Source of the DNA: Burkholderiales bacterium
Lineage (GTDB): Bacteria > Pseudomonadota > Gammaproteobacteria > Burkholderiales > Burkholderiaceae_C
Direction of reading: 5' to 3'
NCBI GenBank assembly: GCA_947462175.1
Contig: CANHOE010000164.1
Location: forward strand, 1 to 6,317
Length of the DNA stretch: 6,317 bases
In this document: positions 1 to 5,681 of the stretch, piece by piece
Layout of the letters: the number at the start of each line of letters is the position of its first letter
How positions within the stretch are numbered: the stretch's first letter is position 1
Notes under the pieces: generated by a model
What the model was told of the DNA's origin: nothing
What the model saw: only the letters and a program-made list of their open reading frames with translations
Database searches by the model: none
Made by a program: the position numbers and the translations under genes

Positions 1-903
1 ATGAGTGCCTGGTGGCGGCTGTTCGGCCAACGCCCGGTGCCGGTGGCGCACATCCACACCTGCAGCGGGCTGACTTTCTTTCTCGACGGGCTGCTGCTGA
101 TGCTCAGCCGAGTCCGCGGCGCGCCGGTGGTGCTGCATGTGCACGGCGCTCGGTTCGACGCGTTTCTCGACGGCCTCTCGCCACCGATGGCGGCGCTGGC
201 GCGCTGGCTGTCGCGGCGGGCGGCGGTGGTCATCGTGCTGTCGGCCGAGTGGCAGCAACGCTTGGCACAGCGCTGGCCCGGTGCACATCTGCAGGTGGTG
301 GCCAACGGCGTGGCCATGCCGCTGTCGGCCGGGGCGCTCGATCGGCCCGGTACCCCGTGTTTCGCTTTCATGGGCAACCTGGGGCGGCGCAAGGGCGTGC
401 ACGTGCTGCTGCAAGCCGCCGCGCAATCGCGCGAGCCCTGGCAGTTGGAGCTGGCTGGCGGCGACGAAGATCCCGGCGCAACGGCGTGGGCGCAGGCAGA
501 GATCGCCCGACTGGGTCTGCAGCAGCGCGTGCGCCTGCTCGGTCCGCTGGTGGGTGAGCACAAGCTGCAGTGGCTGGTCCGCGCTCAAGGCTTCGTACTC
601 CCGTCGCTGGCCGAGGGCCTGCCAATGGCTCTGCTCGAGGCGATGGCGACGGGCCTGCCCGTGGTGGTGAGCGACGTGGGTGCGATGCCCGAGGTGGTGC
701 GCAACGGCGTCGAAGGGCGCGTGGTGCCTGCTGCCGATGCTGCCGCGCTGGCCGCGGCGCTGGACGATTTGGCCTCGTCACCTGAACATCGGCAGCGGAT
801 GGGGGCCGCCGGTGCGCTGCGCTGCCGGGCGCTGTATGGCATTGAACGCATGGTGCAGGCGCTGGTGGGTGTGTATGCGGCGCTGCCGGGGCAGCGCACA
901 TGA
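1..903 (+). CDS. GT4-type glycosyltransferase, 5'-partial
   Basis: Probable retaining GT-B glycosyltransferase of family GT4, acting on the cytoplasmic side of the membrane to transfer a sugar from a nucleotide-sugar donor to a growing glycan; donor and acceptor cannot be read from sequence. Seen (numbering from base 1): HIHT at 17-20, an HVHG segment at 46-49, ANGV at 101-104 at the domain junction, the donor-domain opening GNLGRRKGV at 125-133 with Lys131, and the E-x7-E pair at E205/E213 within EGLPMALLE. Family members usually have about 350-400 residues and open with a Rossmann strand plus a GG-x-E type loop. Here 300 residues begin just before the HIHT strand, so roughly 70-100 residues appear to be missing. 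The ATG at base 1 is therefore probably internal, with the true start left of the window; real truncation is the alternative. The stop overlaps the next start by 4 bp (ATGA). Family confidence is high, start confidence low. Confidence 0.88.
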   Translation: MSAWWRLFGQRPVPVAHIHTCSGLTFFLDGLLLMLSRVRGAPVVLHVHGARFDAFLDGLSPPMAALARWLSRRAAVVIVLSAEWQQRLAQRWPGAHLQVVANGVAMPLSAGALDRPGTPCFAFMGNLGRRKGVHVLLQAAAQSREPWQLELAGGDEDPGATAWAQAEIARLGLQQRVRLLGPLVGEHKLQWLVRAQGFVLPSLAEGLPMALLEAMATGLPVVVSDVGAMPEVVRNGVEGRVVPAADAAALAAALDDLASSPEHRQRMGAAGALRCRALYGIERMVQALVGVYAALPGQRT

Positions 904-2276
904 GCACTGCAACGTCCGCTGCCGCGTCCGTCTACACCCGCGTGGTCTCGGGTGCAATCTTCCCGCTGCAAGAGCGCCTGAAGAAACACAACTCCGTGGC
1001 CGTGCGGCGGCAGATGGAGGCCAGCCAGTGGTGGCCGGCCGAGGCGGTGGCCCAGCATCAAACGCAACGTCTGAAGGCGCTGCTGATGCACGCCCAAGGG
1101 CACGTGCCCTACTACCGGGATCTGTTCCGGGGTCTGGGTTTCGACGCTGCCGCGGTGCGCAGCGCCGCCGACCTGCAGCGCCTGCCCTTCCTCACCAAAG
1201 AAGTGATCCGGTCCAACGCCGAGGGCCTGAAGTCCGAACAAGCGCGGGGCCTGGCGCGCTTCAACACCGGCGGCTCATCTGGCGCACCCCTTATCTTCTA
1301 CATCGGCCGCGAGCGCGTCAGCCACGATGTGGCCGCCAAATGGCGCGCCACGCGCTGGTGGGGCGTTGACATCGGCGATGTGGAAGCCGTGGTGTGGGGT
1401 TCGCCCATCGAGCTGACAGGGCAAGACCGTGTGAAGCAGCTGCGTGATGCCCTGATGCGCACCGAGTTGTTGCCGGCCTTCGAGATGAGCGATGCGAAGC
1501 TGGATGCCTTCGTGCAACGGCTGCGCGAGCGCCGGCCGCGCATGCTTTTCGGCTACCCCTCGGCGCTGAGCAAGATTGCCCAGCACGCCCAGCGCCGCGG
1601 CGTGGCCCTGAACGACCTGGGTGTGAAGGTGGCCTTCGTCACCAGCGAGCGCCTGTATGACGAACAGCGGAAGCTCATCGAGACGGTGTTTGCCTGTCCG
1701 GTGGCCAATGGCTACGGCGCGCGCGACGCCGGCTTCATCGCCCACCAGTGCCCGCAGGGCGGCATGCACATCACGGCAGAAGATGTGCTGGTGGAGATCG
1801 TCGACGACGAAGGCAGAGTGCTGCCAGCAGGGCAGGCCGGCGAAATCGTCGTCACGCACCTGGCCACGCGTGACTTTCCTTTCATCCGCTACCGCACCGG
1901 CGACCGCGCTGTGCTCGACGACGCTGCATGCGCCTGCGGCCGCGGGCTGCCCATGCTGCGAGAGATTCAAGGTCGCGCCACCGATTTCGTGCAAGCGCAG
2001 GATGGCACGGTGATGCACGGGCTGGCGCTGATCTACACGCTGCGCGATATTGCGGGGATCAGCGAATTCAAGATCGTGCAGGAAAGCCTGCAACTCACGC
2101 GCGTGCAACTGGTGCCCGGTCCTGGCTGCGACCTTCCCGCTGCCCGGGCCCGCATCGAGCGCGAATTCCAGGCTCGGCTGGGGCCAGGCGTGACAGTGGA
2201 GGTACAGGTCGTGGACGCGATTGCGGCCGAGCCTTCCGGCAAGTATCGGTATGTGGTGAGCAAGGTGGTGGCGTGA
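900..2276 (+). CDS. CapK/PaaK-like adenylate-forming ligase (phenylacetate-CoA ligase family protein)
   Basis: A 458-residue cytoplasmic enzyme of the ANL (AMP-binding) superfamily, closest in pattern to the CapK-type phenylacetate-CoA ligase homologues found in capsule and exopolysaccharide clusters. Such enzymes activate a carboxylate with ATP, usually forming a CoA thioester; the substrate here is unknown. Seen: phosphate-binding loop TGGSSGAP at 123-130; GYGARDAG at 271-278, where ANL enzymes place the A5 motif; YRTGD at 331-335 with the expected ribose-binding Asp335; CACGRG at 344-349 and GRATDF at 358-363, as in PaaK-like proteins; and PSGKYRYV at 445-452, with Lys448 placed as the A10 catalytic lysine. 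Length is normal for the family. Asp276 stands where many relatives carry Glu. The ATG overlaps the upstream stop by 4 bp, with a weak GGGG (888-891) eight bases before it. The context suggests activation of an acyl or amino-acid decoration for the glycan (inference). Confidence 0.9.
   Translation: MSTATSAAASVYTRVVSGAIFPLQERLKKHNSVAVRRQMEASQWWPAEAVAQHQTQRLKALLMHAQGHVPYYRDLFRGLGFDAAAVRSAADLQRLPFLTKEVIRSNAEGLKSEQARGLARFNTGGSSGAPLIFYIGRERVSHDVAAKWRATRWWGVDIGDVEAVVWGSPIELTGQDRVKQLRDALMRTELLPAFEMSDAKLDAFVQRLRERRPRMLFGYPSALSKIAQHAQRRGVALNDLGVKVAFVTSERLYDEQRKLIETVFACPVANGYGARDAGFIAHQCPQGGMHITAEDVLVEIVDDEGRVLPAGQAGEIVVTHLATRDFPFIRYRTGDRAVLDDAACACGRGLPMLREIQGRATDFVQAQDGTVMHGLALIYTLRDIAGISEFKIVQESLQLTRVQLVPGPGCDLPAARARIEREFQARLGPGVTVEVQVVDAIAAEPSGKYRYVVSKVVA
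2262..2265 (+). promoter_or_regulatory. Ribosome binding site supporting GTG start at 2273
   Basis: AAGG (followed by TGG) lies 7 bases upstream of GTG 2273, good Shine-Dalgarno spacing. It sits inside the last codons of the upstream ligase gene, as expected for translational coupling through the GTGA overlap. It decides the start of the following glycosyltransferase, whose reading frame otherwise stays open far upstream. Confidence 0.6.
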
Positions 2277-3499
2277 GCGAGACCTCAGCTGCCACCCGTC
2301 GCGCGCCCATCGAATGCGACATCGTCTACTTTCCGCTCGGCGCGGCTGCTTTTGGCGGTGCCGAGCGTTCCATCCTGGAGCTGGCTTCGGCACAGCAGAG
2401 CGCCGGCAAGCGCGTGCTGGTGTGCTACGAGCCGGCGCTGGAGGCCACCGACTTCCTGTCCCAGGCGCAAGCGATGCATCTGCCGCTGCTGAAAGTGGAC
2501 TGGGCTCCGGAGCGCACACCGCTGCAGGTGGCGCGCACTGCTTGGCGTCTGTTCAGCCGGGTGCGTGCGCCGCTGGTCCATTTCAACATCAGCTGGCGAC
2601 CGAGCATGTGGCTCATTCCGCTGCTGGCGCGCTCGTTCACGCGTGCGCGCTTGGTGGGCACCATGCGGGCGATGCCTGAGCCCTATGACCGCATACCCCG
2701 CGGGCGCGTGCTTGGGTTCATTCCCAGCCCGCGGCTGTGGATGCTGCCAGACATGCTTGTGGGTCGCGTGTGGGCGCACGCGCTGCATGCCACCGTGTCG
2801 GTCAACCGCGATGACTACCCGCCGCGCCTGAAGCGCGAGTTCGCGTTTCCGGCCAACCGGTTGTCAGTCATCTACAACGGCGTGCGCATTCCGGCCCAGG
2901 TGCCCAGCGACGCTCAGCGCCAGGAGGCGCGCCACGCCCTGGGTTGTAGCGAGGGTGACTTCATCGTGACCTACGTCGGCCGTGTCTCGCCCGAAAAAGG
3001 CCTGCGCTACGCCATTGACGCACTGTCCGCATGTCCTGCCCGGGTACACCTGCTGGTGGCAGGTGAAGGCGACGAACTGGCTGAACTGAAGGCGCACGCT
3101 AACGCGTTGGGCCTTGGCGAGCGCGTACGCTTTCTCGGCTATGTCGCCCAGCCCTTCGACGTGTTTACCGCCGCGCACGTGACGGTGGTGCCCTCGTTGT
3201 GGAACGAGGCGTTCGGCCGTGTGGTGGTCGAGGCCATGGCCTGCCGATCAGCAGTGGTGGCCACTGCCGTAGGCGGCATGCGCGAGCTCTTCGAGCATGG
3301 CCGCGAGGGCCTGTTCGTGCCCAAGGAAGACGCCATGGCCATTGCCGCTGCGCTGAATCAACTGGAAGCCGATCCGGCCAAGCTGAACGCCATGCAGCAT
3401 GCCGGCAGGCAACTTGCCGAACAGCGCTACGCCACCAGCCGGGTGGCGGCAGAGAACACGGCGCTGTATGCACGTTTGCTGGGGGCCGGCCATGCGTGA
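2273..3499 (+). CDS. GT4-type glycosyltransferase (GTG start)
   Basis: A complete 408-residue GT-B, GT4-type glycosyltransferase, expected in the cytoplasm or at the inner membrane face. Seen: an N-terminal Rossmann opening with FGGAERS at 27-33 (the acceptor-domain glycine loop), YNGVRIP at 201-207 at the domain junction, GRVSPEKG at 236-243 with Lys242 for donor phosphate binding, and an E-x7-E pair at E312/E320 in NEAFGRVVVE. These are the standard GT4 landmarks and the length is typical. The reading frame is open back to an ATG at 1928, but that part lies entirely within the upstream ligase gene and has no domain character. GTG 2273 has a good AAGG site, makes a 4-bp GTGA overlap, and puts the FGGAERS loop at the usual distance from the N-terminus. 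The 3' end overlaps the next gene by 8 bp. Sugar specificity cannot be assigned. It is not an obvious duplicate of the window's first glycosyltransferase: only the family motifs match. Confidence 0.92.
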   Translation: MSETSAATRRAPIECDIVYFPLGAAAFGGAERSILELASAQQSAGKRVLVCYEPALEATDFLSQAQAMHLPLLKVDWAPERTPLQVARTAWRLFSRVRAPLVHFNISWRPSMWLIPLLARSFTRARLVGTMRAMPEPYDRIPRGRVLGFIPSPRLWMLPDMLVGRVWAHALHATVSVNRDDYPPRLKREFAFPANRLSVIYNGVRIPAQVPSDAQRQEARHALGCSEGDFIVTYVGRVSPEKGLRYAIDALSACPARVHLLVAGEGDELAELKAHANALGLGERVRFLGYVAQPFDVFTAAHVTVVPSLWNEAFGRVVVEAMACRSAVVATAVGGMRELFEHGREGLFVPKEDAMAIAAALNQLEADPAKLNAMQHAGRQLAEQRYATSRVAAENTALYARLLGAGHA

Positions 3500-4772
3500 C
3501 ATTGCTTTGGCGCTCGCCCTGTTGGTCCTGGTGCCAATGGCGCTGCGGCACCCGTGGATTGGCATCATGACTTGGGCCTGGGTCAGCCTGATGTCGCCGC
3601 AACTCCAGACCTACGGCTTCATGTTGGAAACGCCGGTCGCAATGGCGGTGGGTGTTGCCACGCTGCTGGGCGCGCTGGTTACGAAGGATCCGCGCCGGAT
3701 GACGCTGAACCCGCCTGTGGTCATGCTCATCATCTTCAGCCTGTGGATGGTTATTACGTATTTCTTCTCACTGGTGAACACGAGCGAAAACCTGGGGCAG
3801 CTTGACAAGGTGCTGAAGATTAACCTGATGACGCTGATGGCAATATATATCATCAGTACCCGTCGGCAGGTTGATATTCTTATTGGCGTCGTGGTTCTGT
3901 CATTGGCTTATTTTGGAGTCAAGGGTGGCATTTTTACCGTCTTGACGGGTGGTGGTTTTCGCGTGCGTGGAGAGGGTGGATTTATCGGGGGAAATAACGA
4001 AGTGGGTTTGGCCCTCATCATGACTATTCCTCTCATTTACTACCTCATCCTTGTCACGCAGAAAAGAATGTTGCGCTGGGGACTTTGGGCCGTTGCAATA
4101 TTGAACGTGATAGCTGTATTTGGTACCCAGTCGCGTGGGGCGCTGCTCGGAATTCTTGCGATGACTGCAGCCTTTATCCTGCGTAGTCCAAAGCCATTGA
4201 GGCTTTTCGTCCCCATATTGAGCATGGCTATCTTTGTCCTGATATTCATGCCTGACAGTTGGTGGGAGCGAATGGGCTCGATCGACAACTATCAAGAAGA
4301 CCAGTCGGCAATGGGGCGTATCAATGCCTGGACGCTCGCATTCAATGTGGCGAAGAGTAATTTATTCGGGGGCGGATTTTATCTTGAGAGCGCGGATGTA
4401 TTTGGTCGTTATGCGCCAAACCCTGACTTCATTGCTGTCGCGCACAGTATTTATTTTCAGGTTTTGGGCCAGCATGGTTTCATCGGGTTGCTTTTGTATC
4501 TTGGCTTTTGGTTGTCAGTGCTGAGCACAGGGTGGTGGGTTGGAAGAAATGCACAAACGTCCGATGATCTTGCCCTGGCGAGAATGATCGAAATCAGCCT
4601 TGTGGGCTTCGCAGCGGGCGGCGCATTCCTGAACCTTGCATATTTCGACGGGCCGTATTACTTGATGGTTGCCTTGGTGGTTGTGCGGTACAAGTTGATG
4701 GATAACATTCCAAAGTCGCTAACCAGCCAGAAAACTGCCACGACGCTCGTCGGCGGTAGCCGTACGTCATGA
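3492..4772 (+). CDS. O-antigen-ligase-like membrane protein, exosortase A-associated O-glycosylation ligase type
   Basis: A 426-residue polytopic inner-membrane protein with roughly ten to twelve hydrophobic segments. It resembles the exosortase A system-associated putative O-glycosylation ligase (TIGR03097): a DUF5935-like N-terminal half followed by a Wzy_C (WaaL/PglL-like) domain. Seen: the N-terminus MRDI followed by a hydrophobic helix and HPWIG at 20-24; SLMSPQ at 32-37; VKGGIF at 143-148; FIGGNNE at 164-170; GTQSRGALLG at 211-220 with Arg215; AMGRINAW at 273-280; GGGF at 293-296; and AHSIYFQVLGQHG at 317-329 with His318 and His328 in the predicted periplasmic loop before the last helices. 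Relatives are thought to transfer lipid-linked glycan to a protein or lipid, or to polymerise it; the acceptor is unproven. ATG 3492 is preferred because MRDI matches the family N-terminus and gives an 8-bp overlap with the upstream gene. GC content falls sharply from about codon 77 onward, with ATA and AGA codons appearing, unlike the neighbours. Confidence 0.93.
   Translation: MRDIALALALLVLVPMALRHPWIGIMTWAWVSLMSPQLQTYGFMLETPVAMAVGVATLLGALVTKDPRRMTLNPPVVMLIIFSLWMVITYFFSLVNTSENLGQLDKVLKINLMTLMAIYIISTRRQVDILIGVVVLSLAYFGVKGGIFTVLTGGGFRVRGEGGFIGGNNEVGLALIMTIPLIYYLILVTQKRMLRWGLWAVAILNVIAVFGTQSRGALLGILAMTAAFILRSPKPLRLFVPILSMAIFVLIFMPDSWWERMGSIDNYQEDQSAMGRINAWTLAFNVAKSNLFGGGFYLESADVFGRYAPNPDFIAVAHSIYFQVLGQHGFIGLLLYLGFWLSVLSTGWWVGRNAQTSDDLALARMIEISLVGFAAGGAFLNLAYFDGPYYLMVALVVVRYKLMDNIPKSLTSQKTATTLVGGSRTS
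3721..4740 (+). other. Low-GC segment within the ligase gene
   Basis: Hand counts of G+C per 60 bases: 42 at 3661-3720, then 25 at 3721-3780, 26 at 3841-3900, 28 at 3901-3960, 27 at 4201-4260, 26 at 4441-4500, 31 at 4621-4680 and 27 at 4681-4740, then 38 at 4741-4800. Comparison windows are 43 at 721-780 and 40 at 3541-3600. Codons such as ATA and AGA appear here. The segment begins inside the coding region of the membrane ligase and ends close to its stop codon. Confidence 0.8.
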
Positions 4773-5671
4773 TCAACAAGATCGCCACGCGCCTGAACCG
4801 CCTGTTATTCAATCGCGCGGCCTCGGCTGTCTTGCATACGGCGCCGGCCATGCGCGGAGACGGCGCCTTTTGTGCCTTGTCAATGGTTCACCATCGCGAC
4901 GTGGTGCCCTACCTGCTTGCCATCAAGTCTTTCATCCTGTGCGCACGCCCGGCCCGCGTAGTGGCGGTGGCCGACCCCACGCTGAACAGTGAAGACCGTG
5001 ACGTCCTGCGCCAGCATGTTCCTCACATAGAGATCCTCGAAGCCGCTGATTTCCGCCGCCCAGCTTTACCGGTGGGTGGCACCTGGGAGCGGCTCTCGGC
5101 TATTTCGGTGCTGTGCGCAGACACCTCAGTGGTGCAACTCGATGCCGACACGTTGACTTTCGGGCCCCCCGACGAAGTGGTCGATGCGCTGCTGGCGGGC
5201 CACAGCTTTGTGGTTCGTTCCGAGGCCGGCGTCGAGATCGTCGACTTGCATGCCGCTGCCACGGAGGGCCGGCGCCGCGCCAAGGCCAGTAGTCATGTGC
5301 AGGTGGCTGCTGAGTCCTGTCTTCCGCAACTGCAGACGCCAGATGGCTTTCGTTATGCACGCGGTTGCTCAGGTTTCACCGGTTTCGGATGCGGCACCCT
5401 TACCCCTTCGAGGCTGGACGACACCTCTGCGCAGATGCGTGCGCTGCTCGGCGACCGCTGGGATGAATGGGGCACTGAACAGGTCACCTCAAACCTGCTG
5501 GCTGCCAGCGCCCCGGGTGCGTTCATGCTGCCCCATCCGCGCTATTGCAATGCCGACAGCCTGACCAACGAGACGCGGGTGGCGCACTACATCGGCTACT
5601 GCCGACACGTCAACCGCAACTACGAGCGCCGTGCGGTAGCCACGATCGGCGCTCTCGGTCTGCGGGCCTGA
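4769..5671 (+). CDS. Uncharacterised glycosyltransferase-like protein with DxD motif
   Basis: A 300-residue soluble protein with no confidently recognised named family. Its architecture suggests a GT-A-fold glycosyltransferase. Residues 32-70 resemble an opening strand-helix-strand unit (FCALSMVHHRD, then a helix and RVVAVADP). QLDADTL at 123-129 contains a D125-A-D127 motif preceded by hydrophobic residues, typical of metal and nucleotide-sugar binding. Further distinctive segments are GCSGFTGFG at 199-207, EWGTEQVTSN at 233-242, and AHYIGYCRH at 272-280. The last includes His273, which could play the role of the C-terminal metal-binding histidine of GT8-like enzymes (inference). There are eight cysteines but no clear signal peptide or membrane helix. 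The ATG overlaps the ligase stop by 4 bp (ATGA), with only a weak upstream GGCGG, so translation probably depends on coupling. Base composition returns to GC-rich at its start. The operon position supports a role in glycan assembly; substrate unknown. A DAD triplet alone can also occur by chance. Confidence 0.8.
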   Translation: MINKIATRLNRLLFNRAASAVLHTAPAMRGDGAFCALSMVHHRDVVPYLLAIKSFILCARPARVVAVADPTLNSEDRDVLRQHVPHIEILEAADFRRPALPVGGTWERLSAISVLCADTSVVQLDADTLTFGPPDEVVDALLAGHSFVVRSEAGVEIVDLHAAATEGRRRAKASSHVQVAAESCLPQLQTPDGFRYARGCSGFTGFGCGTLTPSRLDDTSAQMRALLGDRWDEWGTEQVTSNLLAASAPGAFMLPHPRYCNADSLTNETRVAHYIGYCRHVNRNYERRAVATIGALGLRA

Positions 5672-5673
5672 GG
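5670..5673 (+). promoter_or_regulatory. Ribosome binding site supporting TTG start at 5682
   Basis: GAGG overlaps the TGA stop of the upstream gene and lies 8 bases before TTG 5682. This is better Shine-Dalgarno placement than for the alternative GTG at 5721, whose nearest AAGG (5705-5708) is 12 bases away. It supports the TTG start and coupling to the upstream gene. Confidence 0.5.
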
Positions 5674-5681
5674 CAGCGGGT

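Noticed and set aside
585..1241. Minus-strand open frame of 218 codons
   Set aside because: It is antisense to two well-supported genes and has low-complexity Ala/Arg/Ser-rich translation in its distal part, typical of a shadow frame.
1928..2272. Upstream ATG extension of the second GT4 gene, adding 115 residues
   Set aside because: The extension is entirely inside the adenylating-enzyme gene, is Arg/Ala/Gly-rich without domain character, and the GTG at 2273 has a good ribosome binding site and overlap.
1275..2519. Long minus-strand open frame of 414 codons
   Set aside because: It lies antisense to the CapK-type and GT4 genes, crosses their junction and shows no domain motifs. Long antisense open frames are common in GC-rich coding DNA.
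3399..3491. Upstream ATG extension of the membrane ligase gene, adding 31 residues
   Set aside because: It would overlap the glycosyltransferase gene by about 100 bases and put a hydrophilic Arg-rich leader before MRDI, which itself matches the family N-terminus.
3802..3807. TTGACA, a perfect -35 hexamer, inside the low-GC part of the ligase gene
   Set aside because: No acceptable -10 hexamer lies 16-18 bases downstream, and the site is inside a conserved coding region with no gene start nearby.
5672..5681. Possible terminator or promoter between the fifth and sixth genes
   Set aside because: The gap is only 10 bases, with no hairpin, T-run or promoter-like hexamers; it holds only spacer after the ribosome binding site.
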